Shown here piece after piece: positions 14,204-21,281 of a stretch of 43,053 nt of DNA. A model generated the notes under the pieces. The model was not told the origin of the DNA and ran no database searches. It saw nothing but the letters and a program-made list of their open reading frames with translations. The stretch is from a virus. The position numbers were made by a program, and so were the translations under genes. The stretch lies in IMG/VR virus record IMGVR_UViG_3300036045_000027, positions 1 through 43,053 of that record; one strand, written 5' to 3'. The stretch's first letter is position 1, and every line of letters begins with the position of its first letter.

Positions 14204-14526
14204 ATGTTGCTCCTCAACGTAGACACATTACGAGACATGTCCATTAGATAAGATGTTCTGTTTAGTGGACGTATGCACTATATCATATCGTAATGGAAAA
14301 TGTAGCGATTTTTCTTATGTATTGTACGTATTGTTTTACAAATTCTTAAAGTGCGTTGAGGAAATTGCGATAGATTTGTTTTCAAAGCTCCTGAATAAAA
14401 TTATAGAACATCTGCTTATGCTATGGTAGAATGACCTTAGGTGGTCAGAACACCTAAGGTCATTCTACATGTCGGTATTTTCGGGAAGTAGGGGACATCT
14501 TCTTTAGGCGAGGAGATGCTCCCCGT
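14204..14526. other. Non-coding AT-rich regulatory region
   Basis: About 320 bp without a supported gene. It holds an imperfect GTCCA...TGGAC inverted repeat near 14239-14270, AT-rich stretches, and the 18-bp perfect palindrome listed separately at 14427-14469. No tRNA or small ORF with a good SD was seen. Confidence 0.5.
14427..14469. repeat. 18-bp perfect inverted repeat, 7-bp loop
   Basis: GTAGAATGACCTTAGGTG (14427-14444) is exactly complementary to 14452-14469 around gtcagaa. No T-tract follows on either strand, so it is not a standard intrinsic terminator. It lies after the XRE gene at 14528-14827 and upstream of the gene at 13937-14203. It may be an RNA-stabilising hairpin, a rho-independent terminator variant, or a protein site. 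Confidence 0.75.
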
Positions 14527-14527
14527 T

Positions 14528-14827
14528 TCAGTTTGGGCTTGTTTCTACCAATTCTTCTGGCGTAATTTTTAACGCCGATGCTAATTTGCGAATTGTATCA
14601 AATCGTGCAGGTTCGCCAGATTCAATGTTCACTATGGTTGACTCTGACACGGCTGAAGCTGTTGCTAATTCACGAATCGTCATGAATCGCTTGAGTCTCC
14701 AAGCCTTCAAATAGGGGACAAGTGGGAACCTTGCGTTGCTCGGTTCTGTAGCCGTCGTTGATTCCTCCTCTCTTAGAGACGTATCTATACGCAAGTATAC
14801 CACAAAGAAGATAGATTTTACTTTCAC
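14528..14827 (-). CDS. XRE-family regulator
   Basis: The 99-residue frame contains a clear XRE domain in its second half (LKRFMTIRELATASAVSESTIVNIESG, about 45-71, then KLASALKITPEELV). The annotated GTG start at 14827 lacks a good SD; a GGAGG sequence at about residue 22 has no suitable start codon after it, so the true start is uncertain. It is divergent from the accessory plus operon and may control it through the AT-rich intergenic region 14828-15005. Confidence 0.75.
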   Translation of the reverse strand: MKVKSIFFVVYLRIDTSLREEESTTATEPSNARFPLVPYLKAWRLKRFMTIRELATASAVSESTIVNIESGEPARFDTIRKLASALKITPEELVETSPN

Positions 14828-14888
14828 CGTGATTTAAGCCAAACACGACTAAAGTACCACCTTTACGCCATTATCGCTTTAATTACTA

Positions 14889-14916
14889 TTGACTTTAAAT
14901 TGAGGTATGATATACT
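14889..14916 (+). promoter_or_regulatory. Promoter of the accessory operon
   Basis: TTGACT (14889-14894) and TATACT (14911-14916) are spaced by 16 bp on the plus strand, followed by an inverted repeat AAGTA-TATTT-TACTT at about 14936-14950 that could be an operator. It should transcribe the 15006-20849 genes. Confidence 0.65.
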
Positions 14917-14975
14917 TATTTTACAAAGAAGTCGCAAGTATATTTTACTTAGATTTGAACTACAGGCAAAACGGG

Positions 14976-15072
14976 CATTAGACCACGTTTTGAAGGGTAA
15001 TCAATATGAGGTACACACTTCCTTTTGAAGTCATTCGTCGATGTACTACGATGCTTCAAAACGTGTCTAATG
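14976..15072 (+). promoter_or_regulatory. Long stem-loop around the first start codon
   Basis: Positions 14976-14995 (CATTAGACCACGTTTTGAAG) pair with 15054-15072 (CTTCAAAACGTGTCTAATG) with one bulged base. The SD-like GAAGGG overlaps the stem and the ATG at 15006 falls in the loop. Folding in the mRNA could limit translation of the first accessory gene. Confidence 0.55.
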
Positions 15073-15266
15073 GCATGTCTGATGAAGACTACCAGCGATT
15101 TTCTCACAGCATTGTTGCTGCCACTCAATCCTCTCCCTTGTTCGCCCCGCTTGCCTCGATCCCGTCCCTCATCCAGCCCGCTCCACCGTCCCGCTGCCAG
15201 ATGCGTCTGCGACCTCGGCATGCGTCGGCGAAGTGGCGTCGGATGCCGTGTATGAGGAGGTCATAA
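15006..15266 (+). CDS. Unknown protein, first gene of accessory operon
   Basis: The 86-residue frame starts at ATG 15006 after GAAGGG. Residues 1-45 look structured (FEVIRRCTTMLQNVSNGMSDEDYQRF); the C-terminus is Pro, Arg and Cys rich. Its stop overlaps the next ATG (TAATG). The start lies in the loop of a long inverted repeat. No family was recognised. Coding is supported mainly by the tight coupling with the next gene. Confidence 0.5.
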   Translation: MRYTLPFEVIRRCTTMLQNVSNGMSDEDYQRFSHSIVAATQSSPLFAPLASIPSLIQPAPPSRCQMRLRPRHASAKWRRMPCMRRS

Positions 15267-15385
15267 TGAACGACAATCTTATCTGGGCGTTTGCTGCGGG
15301 TTTGTTTATGCTAGTTTTTGGCGTCGCTTTTCTGGTGGATATCCGACAGTTGCGACGCGAACGAGAGGAAAACCATGACGATTAA
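15266..15385 (+). CDS. Single-pass membrane microprotein
   Basis: This 39-residue gene starts with an ATG that shares a base with the preceding stop, with AGGAGG seven bases upstream. Residues 5-26 (LIWAFAAGLFMLVFGVAFLV) form one membrane helix, followed by a charged tail RQLRRERE. The end overlaps the next gene. It is short but its SD, overlap and membrane segment are convincing. Confidence 0.65.
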   Translation: MNDNLIWAFAAGLFMLVFGVAFLVDIRQLRREREENHDD

Positions 15386-15644
15386 TGATATTCTTGCACG
15401 CCTTAAGACGTTCTGCTTGTTGTCGAAGCAGAATCTGTTGCTACCCGACCATCACGTCATCGTCGGGCATTGGCAGGACGACCAGTTCAGCGAGACGCCG
15501 CTTGCGTGGCTTGTCTTGTCAGACGGCAACCATGAGGAGATCAGCGAGTTGGTCCCGATGTTGTTCGGTTCGTATGTGTCGATGGCGTGCGAGTGTGAGG
15601 ACCGGGTATCGCACGCGCTCGCACGATTGAAGGATGTAGCGTGA
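15375..15644 (+). CDS. Hypothetical protein
   Basis: The 89-residue protein starts at ATG 15375, six bases after GAGAGGA, inside the end of the membrane microprotein gene. It contains HHVIVGHWQDDQFSETPLAW and VSMACECEDRVSHALARL. It has no membrane segment. The stop overlaps the next start (TGATG). Function is not recognised. Confidence 0.6.
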   Translation: MTINDILARLKTFCLLSKQNLLLPDHHVIVGHWQDDQFSETPLAWLVLSDGNHEEISELVPMLFGSYVSMACECEDRVSHALARLKDVA

Positions 15645-15799
15645 TGGGTGAGGAGGAAGAATTTGCGAGCGAGTGCGTCGCGTGTCATGCATCGTGCCTG
15701 AATCTTGATATCTGCAAGTCTTGCCATTCGTGCCCAGATTGCTGTGCATGCGAAGAAGAAAACGATGATTACGATTATGAATTGGAGTGGTGGGGGTGA
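15644..15799 (+). CDS. Cys-rich small protein, likely zinc-binding
   Basis: The 51-residue product has eleven residues of Cys or His in short spacing: CVACHASC (11-18) and CKSCHSCPDCCAC (24-36), then an acidic tail (EEENDDYDYELEWW). This pattern can coordinate two zinc ions. It starts by a one-base overlap with the preceding stop and ends overlapping the next start. It belongs to a group of Cys-rich accessory proteins here (15644, 16002, 16421, 18718). Function unknown. Confidence 0.6.
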   Translation: MGEEEEFASECVACHASCLNLDICKSCHSCPDCCACEEENDDYDYELEWWG

Positions 15800-16005
15800 G
15801 CGAACATCGAATCAGCTTTCGATTAACCAAGGAAGAATATACGATTTTTCTTGATTGCAAAGCATTGTTGCAAAAACAATTCCCGCATATGAACATCACT
15901 GCAAGAGGCATGTTCATGCATGGTATTGATGCATTGAAGCGAATGCACGTGTTTTCAGATGAGGAGGAAGAGGAAAGCGACGAAAAGAGAGGAGATGAGG
16001 TATGA
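15796..16005 (+). CDS. Ribbon-helix-helix-like protein
   Basis: The 69-residue protein begins SEHRISFRLTKEEYTIFLDCK, a beta strand then helix typical of ribbon-helix-helix DNA-binding proteins, followed by NITARGMFMHGIDALK as the second helix. The C-terminal tail is acidic. The start is a GTG overlapping the preceding stop (GTGA); a GTG at 15787 is an alternative. It probably dimerises and binds an operator, maybe that of this operon. Confidence 0.6.
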   Translation: MSEHRISFRLTKEEYTIFLDCKALLQKQFPHMNITARGMFMHGIDALKRMHVFSDEEEEESDEKRGDEV

Positions 16006-16424
16006 GCAAACTTCAGGAGATCACAAGCTATACCATAGTTAACGCTATTGAAGCGATCCGCAAAGATGCTGCATGGCATGCCCAGAACATGCCACCAATG
16101 GAGACGAATGCACTGCTTCGCACTGCATTCGATGTTGCTGGGTCGAATTTAGAAGTGATTATTCATGATTTTGGCAGTCATCCTGGCGTGGTCTATGGCC
16201 TGTATCATCAGTGCATGCGCGAGGCATTTGTTGGTGCGTATCTCTACCAGCAGCAAAAGAAGCCACGGACCTGCAAGACGTGTGGTTATTTGGAGTTTAC
16301 CTGGGCGGTTCTACCGCTTCCAGAGAACGAACAAACCGAGTATGTTGACCGAGTGCAAACCGCGACATGCGCCCTCTGTGGCGATGTTGAGCGATGGAAT
16401 CTTCCCAGAGGAGACGAGGTATGA
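16002..16424 (+). CDS. Zinc-ribbon-containing hypothetical protein
   Basis: The 140-residue protein has a helical N-terminal domain (1-85) and a C-terminal zinc ribbon: CKTCGYLEF (about 91-99) and CALCGDVERW (about 123-132). The ribbon may bind nucleic acid or a protein partner. It overlaps both neighbours by 4 bp (ATGA). No named family. Confidence 0.65.
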   Translation: MSKLQEITSYTIVNAIEAIRKDAAWHAQNMPPMETNALLRTAFDVAGSNLEVIIHDFGSHPGVVYGLYHQCMREAFVGAYLYQQQKKPRTCKTCGYLEFTWAVLPLPENEQTEYVDRVQTATCALCGDVERWNLPRGDEV

Positions 16425-16642
16425 GCAAATACCTCGCCATGTGCCACTCGTGCAATATCTGGACATCGATCACTAAGCGATGTGACCACTGCTTGCAGTG
16501 CTGTCAGTGTTGCACTTGTGCCGAGCCTCGCTATCTCACAGAGTTTGAGGCATTCTTCGCTGTGGAATTCCCCGACGAAGAAGGGGACGCGCAAGGGATG
16601 ATGAACCGCTATCTGAAAAACGAAGGAGGAGAGGAAGTATGA
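16421..16642 (+). CDS. Cys-rich zinc-finger-like protein
   Basis: The 73-residue product starts at ATG 16421, overlapping the previous stop (ATGA) with GAGG upstream. Cys pairs occur in CHSC (8-11) and CDHCLQCCQCCTC (20-32), followed by an acidic helical part. The first ~35 residues are similar in style to the product of 15644-15799, suggesting duplication of a zinc-binding module. Function unknown. Confidence 0.6.
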   Translation: MSKYLAMCHSCNIWTSITKRCDHCLQCCQCCTCAEPRYLTEFEAFFAVEFPDEEGDAQGMMNRYLKNEGGEEV

Positions 16643-16980
16643 ACGAACCATTTTACGTGTGGTTGTGGACTCCGCGAGGAGAGCCTCGAAAAATCCTTGT
16701 TGTTGAAAGTGAAGATGAGGCTTTAGCGGATTGGGTTTTTGCTGTCGATCCTGCCTTCTTAGCGGAAAAAGGGCGTTCGAGCATCCATCGCGCATATTGT
16801 GGGAACACGTTTGAGGAAATGCGGGCAAAGCTTCTTGCTCGGCTACGCAAGGCTGTCCAAGATATTGATGCCCTTTGTGCTGAATTGGTGGCATCGGGTA
16901 AGTTCCCTAACGTGCCAGAGACAGGTTGGCTAAAAGAGCAACTTGTCAAGGTTGAAAATTACCCAAATCCAGAGGAGTGA
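16639..16980 (+). CDS. Hypothetical protein
   Basis: The 113-residue protein starts MNEPFYVWLWTPRGEPRKILVVESEDEALADW, with a beta strand then helix, and ends with a helical part (LLARLRKAVQDIDALCAELV). AGGAGAGG precedes the start and it overlaps the previous gene by 4 bp. No domain was recognised. Confidence 0.6.
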   Translation: MNEPFYVWLWTPRGEPRKILVVESEDEALADWVFAVDPAFLAEKGRSSIHRAYCGNTFEEMRAKLLARLRKAVQDIDALCAELVASGKFPNVPETGWLKEQLVKVENYPNPEE

Positions 16981-16983
16981 CCC

Positions 16984-17427
16984 ATGCCGAACCTCACCCT
17001 TGCCCGCCAAATGTTGGCGGGCAACGCCTACGCCATCGCTAAACATCAACGCGATGAAGAGCATCTTCAGCCTGCCGATGTCCTGCTAGAGAAGTGGGAT
17101 GCTGAATTCAGAGAACTGTTTGAGTCGGCCCCTAGGAGCGTCGATGCGCTGTTAGAATGCGCTGACGTGTTCTATTACGCCGTCTGCGTCGACGCGGTGC
17201 GTCCAGCAGACCCGAACACCACCGAGGCTGATCTGACGATCGCATTCTTGGAGTGGCTCACGGGCTTCTCGGCAGTCCAGATCGTCGGTGCTGCGGTGGT
17301 GAAATATTCCCGTCGTGCGCACGGGATGAAAGACGCCGCCGCCGAAGCCAAGGCCGTCGAGTTTCTCATGATGCGGCCGTCCTTTGTGGCGATGGGAGAT
17401 GTCGTGTTCATTGAGGAGGACAAGTAG
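16984..17427 (+). CDS. Hypothetical protein, weakly MazG-like
   Basis: The 147-residue all-helical protein contains WDAEFRELFES and LLECADVFYYAVCVDA (about 56-71). The Glu and Asp spacing is like one half of the MazG/NTP-pyrophosphohydrolase metal site, but the EExxE half is not clear. If it were an NTP pyrophosphohydrolase it would hydrolyse nucleotides such as dUTP or alarmones; this is only a possibility. It is close to, and probably co-transcribed with, the ring nuclease gene. Confidence 0.6.
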   Translation: MPNLTLARQMLAGNAYAIAKHQRDEEHLQPADVLLEKWDAEFRELFESAPRSVDALLECADVFYYAVCVDAVRPADPNTTEADLTIAFLEWLTGFSAVQIVGAAVVKYSRRAHGMKDAAAEAKAVEFLMMRPSFVAMGDVVFIEEDK

Positions 17428-17429
17428 TG

Positions 17430-17759
17430 ATGATCGAACTGCCCATCTTCCAGATTCTCATTATCATCGTGTTTTCCATCATTGTGATGGTCTACAATTT
17501 TCAGGTCAACCGTGAGAATCGTCGCATCAGTAAGCGGCTCCATCAAGCCGAGGAAGCGATTGCCCTTCTCAAAGGAGAGGCAATCGAAATGATCACTGCG
17601 ATGGTGCGTCGTGATACAACACATCCTTTTCACGCACTGACCGAAGCAACATATCGCCAGTATCTTCGGGAGCGTACCACCATTCCCGAATCGCATCATG
17701 ACGCGATGGTGCGTGGCATGCGACGATTAGGCGCGTTCGACACAGAGGAGACCACGTAA
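17430..17759 (+). CDS. Membrane-anchored coiled-coil protein
   Basis: The 109-residue protein (ATG 17430; GTG 17427 also possible) has a membrane helix at about 4-24 (IFQILIIIVFSIIVMVYNF), then a charged helical coiled-coil segment (NRENRRISKRLHQAEEAIALLKGE) and a C-terminal part (HALTEATYRQYLRERTTIPESHH). GAGGAGG lies upstream. The same plan, helix then coiled coil, forms the N-terminus of the ring nuclease gene that follows, with a one-base overlap. The C-terminal domain is not recognised. Confidence 0.65.
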   Translation: MIELPIFQILIIIVFSIIVMVYNFQVNRENRRISKRLHQAEEAIALLKGEAIEMITAMVRRDTTHPFHALTEATYRQYLRERTTIPESHHDAMVRGMRRLGAFDTEETT

Positions 17760-18325
17760 TGGTCACGCTTCCTCTGTGGCAATATGTCGCCATGCTGATC
17801 ATCATCATTTTGCTCATTGCCTGTGTCATCAGGCTTCGTAAACAACATGATAACCTCGCTGAGGATCTTGAAGAAGCCACGTCATTATGCCAGACATTGC
17901 AAATCGCTCACATGTCTGCTCAGATGAACATCCAACAGAAGGAGACCCACCCCATGCATGTCTATCTTGCCAACGCGCTCAGTCTCAACATGACTGACCC
18001 GGACGATGAATCCGTTTCATTCACCCGCACGCGCCTGACTCCCAAAAAGGCCGCCGACTATCTCAAGAAATCGACGTTCCACGTGCTTAATCGTATCGGC
18101 CATCCCGATACAGCGACAGTCGTTGCCAGCCAACTTGCCGAATATGGCTATACGGCCCCAGAAGCCAAGCGTGAGGATGTCACTCTAAAACAGGGCGATG
18201 TGGTCTACGTTGCCCAATACACTGGCCCGCGTCTCCCAGAAGGCGCAACGCACCTGCCAGAAGGCGCAAAAATCATCTGGTATCGGGTCGTTGTTACCCG
18301 CGTAACTGGCCCCGCTCAACGCTGA
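17759..18325 (+). CDS. acrIII-1: AcrIII-1 (DUF1874) viral ring nuclease with N-terminal membrane anchor
   Basis: Residues 66-188 match the DUF1874/AcrIII-1 family: YLANALSLN at the start, GHPDTA with catalytic His115 (His50 of the short form), and RLPEG with Arg and Glu three apart (158 and 161; 93 and 96 of the short form). The family cleaves cyclic tetra-adenylate made by type III CRISPR, silencing ancillary nucleases such as Csx1. Residues 1-65 add a membrane helix (about 5-23) and a coiled coil. An internal ATG at 17954 (residue 66) has AAGGAG nine bases upstream, so a 123-residue soluble form of normal family length is likely too. Confidence 0.85.
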   Translation: MVTLPLWQYVAMLIIIILLIACVIRLRKQHDNLAEDLEEATSLCQTLQIAHMSAQMNIQQKETHPMHVYLANALSLNMTDPDDESVSFTRTRLTPKKAADYLKKSTFHVLNRIGHPDTATVVASQLAEYGYTAPEAKREDVTLKQGDVVYVAQYTGPRLPEGATHLPEGAKIIWYRVVVTRVTGPAQR

Positions 18326-18370
18326 GCACCACGCCGCAGACGGCAGAGAAAAAGCGGGAGGCGATAGGGA

Positions 18371-18721
18371 ATGTCGATTGATAGCCGAATCCCGATCCCC
18401 TCCACCACACTTAGTTGGAGTATATCACTCCACCGGAAAGCGAGTTTTCACATGGCTGATTTGGTCCCCTGGACGCCCACTATTACGCTTACTGAGGAGC
18501 AGTATGAGGACCTGCTTCTCTTGACATCTGGCCTGTTTGACCCCATCCTCGCCTCACCGCACGTTTTCTATGCGGCGGAAACAAGGCAGCAAGCCGAGGC
18601 TGCGTACCGCTTGATGGCAGATGGCCTCATCGAATGCGTTTTTGTCCGCTATCCGGCGATCTTCGACTATCGGCTCTCGCAGCGATGCATTGCTGCATGC
18701 GGTCAGCAGGAGGCGGCATGA
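18371..18721 (+). CDS. Hypothetical protein
   Basis: The 116-residue protein starts at ATG 18371 with GGGAGG upstream. Its middle (ITLTEEQYEDLLLLTSGLF and AAETRQQAEAAYRLMADGL) is helical. A start at 18452 is an alternative but lacks an SD. No recognised domain; the last residues overlap the next start (ATGA). Confidence 0.55.
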   Translation: MSIDSRIPIPSTTLSWSISLHRKASFHMADLVPWTPTITLTEEQYEDLLLLTSGLFDPILASPHVFYAAETRQQAEAAYRLMADGLIECVFVRYPAIFDYRLSQRCIAACGQQEAA

Positions 18722-18882
18722 GCGCGTGGCTCGCCGTGCTCGCGCTCTTTTTTGGGTCATGCCAAGGGGAAGAGCATACGCAAATGTTCCGTTGTCAGCA
18801 ATGCGGCCAGTGGTCTAGCATAACCACTGACAAAGCGCATCCACCAATCCGCAACTATCATTGCGGCTGTACGACGAGGTGA
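18718..18882 (+). CDS. Small Cys-rich secreted or lipoprotein-like peptide
   Basis: The 54-residue product starts at ATG 18718 with AGGAGG six bases upstream, overlapping the previous stop. Residues 1-15 form a hydrophobic stretch ending FGSC, close to but not a standard lipobox. It is followed by CQQCGQW (23-29) and YHCGC, a possible zinc ribbon. Export or zinc binding are both possible. Confidence 0.5.
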   Translation: MSAWLAVLALFFGSCQGEEHTQMFRCQQCGQWSSITTDKAHPPIRNYHCGCTTR

Positions 18883-18885
18883 ACC

Positions 18886-19347
18886 ATGTCAATTGACATC
18901 ACGATTGGGGAGAAGATGCAGTCTCTCCCCAATCCCCCTTGCACTAACAAATGCAGTCTTGCTAATAGCGAGTGCTGTTTGCGCCCCGTCAGAGAGGAGT
19001 ATACTCGCGCGGCTCCACTCATCAGAACATTCAATCCCCAATCAAAAGCCTGGAGCCTCCAAGGGAAGAATACCGATTTTTTTTCTGCTGGCTATTGGTT
19101 CCGTGTCCTTGAGGAGACGGGACTAGACAAACTCTTTAATGAGACGTTCCCATATGAAGCAGCGACGTCACTCGCACCCCTTGCGCATGTTCGCGCTCGG
19201 CTCGGTGAAGTGAGCGATGGCCTTGCCAATGGCACGCTTACCACCAGATACAGTCAGGATGATAGGAAGACCCTCGACTGGCTCATCTGGTGGTGGGACT
19301 ACGCACTAGAGAAATACGGGGCCAATGCGGTCCTTTGGTACCACTAG
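18886..19347 (+). CDS. Hypothetical protein with N-terminal Cys cluster
   Basis: The 153-residue protein has Cys residues near its N-terminus (PPCTNKCSLANSECC, about 18-31), then a mixed fold rich in aromatic residues (GYWFRVLEETGLDKL, LIWWWDYALEKYG). The start follows AGGTGAACC. Next gene begins 8 bases after its stop. No family was recognised. Confidence 0.55.
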   Translation: MSIDITIGEKMQSLPNPPCTNKCSLANSECCLRPVREEYTRAAPLIRTFNPQSKAWSLQGKNTDFFSAGYWFRVLEETGLDKLFNETFPYEAATSLAPLAHVRARLGEVSDGLANGTLTTRYSQDDRKTLDWLIWWWDYALEKYGANAVLWYH

Positions 19348-19355
19348 GAGAGACC

Positions 19356-20849
19356 ATGACCATTGCAACCCCGGATATCATTGACGCCCCTGCGCTTCCA
19401 CCGGAAAAGAAAACCGGGGTCGGGGGATGGATTGGAACGGTCGTTGGAGCCATACAACGGTATTTTGAGAATCGACGCCGCTTTACCGAGGAAGAGCATA
19501 AGGCTCCTTTTATGGCCTATGTGCTCACCTTTGCCGTCTCCCTGTCGGCCATTGTGCTCTTCTCCTCAAAAGATGTGCAACTGATTGTTGCACCCAATAG
19601 CACGAGTGCTGACATCATTCTGGGATGTATCCGCATCTTCATCATCGGCGTGACGGTCATTGTCGCCGATAATGCGGTAGTCCGCTCGTTCATGCGTATC
19701 GGCCCGCTTTTCACTCGTGGCGAGGATGGCATGGCATGGGAGCACATCGCCTATATCGCCTTCGTCATGTTCATCAACGCGACCACCTTTTTTCTGGTTG
19801 CGTCAGCGTCAGCGCAAAGTATCCTGACCGGGCAGCTTTCTACCAGTCTTCCCTTCCTTGATGGCGGGTCCAGTCTCATTGTCATTGAGGCAGCAAAGGC
19901 GGTGCTTGTCGTCTGGACGGCCCTGCAAATCCTGATTACAGGCGGAAAGATGCTAGCAGAATGGAGTACGATTCTGCGCGAAGCTGGAGGCATTCTCGGC
20001 CAAAAGGGGCAGGATTGGCTACAGAATATGAGGTCTGCTGAGGCAGATATCAGCGATATCTTCAATGCCTATAGCGAAGTGCTTCTGGGATTAACCCGCC
20101 CGAAAAAGCGACTGTTAAAACCCCAGGAACAGGAGCGCATGAAACAGGAATATGAAGCTCGTCATCGGGTCATCGAGTCGCTAAAAACACTTGGCGATAA
20201 GAAGCAACTCGAATTTGATATGCGGATGCAGGAGATGGAAGCCCGTCTGAATCAGGCTCTTCTGGATGCGAATACCCGCATAGACGCCGAGCGTTCCACT
20301 GCCTATCGTCAGCTTTTACCGCATCTTATTGAGGTCATAGAGACCGGAAAGTGGCCAGATAGTCTCCTTGAAGTGGCACCAGAATACCGCGCTATCGACC
20401 CGATAAAGCTGATGAAAGGCGCAGGAATCAAAACGATTAGCAAGGGGAAAGCCACCGCTAATGGGTCTGTAACCCAAGGCGTTTCCTACACGGAAGCCTT
20501 GTCTTCTGTCGGCATTACTCCCATCAATAAGGTGATTAGGAAAGGGAAAGACGGCGGATTAGACGAAATAAAGACGGGCGTTGCACTAAAAGGAGGATGG
20601 ATTACGTCGGCGCATATCCTTACCCTTTGCGACAACAAACTCACGAAAGAGGAAGCCACAGAATTGGCGAAGCGGCATGGGAATGAATTTAAAAGCGGAC
20701 TCTCCTATGCCTGTAAGCTCATGCCTGTATTAAAAGAACTCGCCGATAGGCACATCCTTATTGAGCCAATAGCATCTTGGTATTTGGCGCAAAAAGAGAC
20801 AAGAGCCGACGAAAACAGCGGCGAATTCGCTGCGGTATCGCCCTCATAA
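19356..20849 (+). CDS. Four-helix membrane protein with coiled-coil C-terminal region
   Basis: The 497-residue protein starts at ATG 19356 (AGGAGA six bases upstream). About four membrane helices occur in the first 210 residues: near 52-70, 86-107, 130-150 and 170-200. A long charged coiled coil follows (about 255-315, KQEYEARHRVIESLKTLGDKKQL), then a soluble C-terminal region (about 370-480). It ends the accessory operon. A membrane anchor with large cytoplasmic part is compatible with superinfection exclusion or another defence role, but nothing in the sequence proves it. Confidence 0.75.
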   Translation: MTIATPDIIDAPALPPEKKTGVGGWIGTVVGAIQRYFENRRRFTEEEHKAPFMAYVLTFAVSLSAIVLFSSKDVQLIVAPNSTSADIILGCIRIFIIGVTVIVADNAVVRSFMRIGPLFTRGEDGMAWEHIAYIAFVMFINATTFFLVASASAQSILTGQLSTSLPFLDGGSSLIVIEAAKAVLVVWTALQILITGGKMLAEWSTILREAGGILGQKGQDWLQNMRSAEADISDIFNAYSEVLLGLTRPKKRLLKPQEQERMKQEYEARHRVIESLKTLGDKKQLEFDMRMQEMEARLNQALLDANTRIDAERSTAYRQLLPHLIEVIETGKWPDSLLEVAPEYRAIDPIKLMKGAGIKTISKGKATANGSVTQGVSYTEALSSVGITPINKVIRKGKDGGLDEIKTGVALKGGWITSAHILTLCDNKLTKEEATELAKRHGNEFKSGLSYACKLMPVLKELADRHILIEPIASWYLAQKETRADENSGEFAAVSPS

Positions 20850-20871
20850 GGGGAGCGATAAGGGCAAAAAG

Positions 20872-20901
20872 ACACCCACCTAGATTCGTCTAGGCGGGTG
20901 T
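20872..20901 (-). terminator. Terminator of the late operon
   Basis: ACACCC-A-CCTAGA (20872-20884) pairs with TCTAGG-C-GGGTGT (20889-20901) around TTCG. On the minus strand the stem is followed by CTTTTTG, giving a T-tract, so it mainly ends late transcription after the holin; the stem would also slow plus-strand transcription from the accessory operon. Confidence 0.75.
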
Positions 20902-20969
20902 TTGGCGTACCAAGAGGGATACGATCTGAGAAGATCGCTCATCATCTCTTGTCTTTAAGATAGCATATC

Positions 20970-21281
20970 TTACAGCGTGCTCGCATCTTTTGGCCGTGAT
21001 TGGCGGGTCGGTAACGGATTCGTATCCGCAAACCGTTCTGCTGCTCGCTGCGGGGGAACATCGAAATAGGTCGGCGATTGCCCTGGCGGATTGGCGATCT
21101 TCTGCTGGCTTCGCGTCCAGATATAGACGATATTGAGCAGCATTGTCGCCACTAAGAGCACGGTTTGTGAGGCGGGATCGCTGCGCCCTGCGAGCATTTG
21201 TTGGAGGAGCGGGACGACGACGCTTACCGCACTTACAACAGCGGTAAGCCAGAACTCGGTCGTTTTGATGCCAGGCTTCAT
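20970..21281 (-). CDS. Holin-like membrane protein
   Basis: The 103-residue protein has two hydrophobic helices, about residues 10-30 (FWLTAVVSAVSVVVPLLQQML) and 37-57 (ASQTVLLVATMLLNIVYIWT), with a polar, charged C-terminal tail. This is a common holin layout. It is the last gene of the late operon and overlaps the lysin gene by 4 bp, so it most likely forms the membrane hole through which the lysin passes. Confidence 0.7.
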   Translation of the reverse strand: MKPGIKTTEFWLTAVVSAVSVVVPLLQQMLAGRSDPASQTVLLVATMLLNIVYIWTRSQQKIANPPGQSPTYFDVPPQRAAERFADTNPLPTRQSRPKDASTL

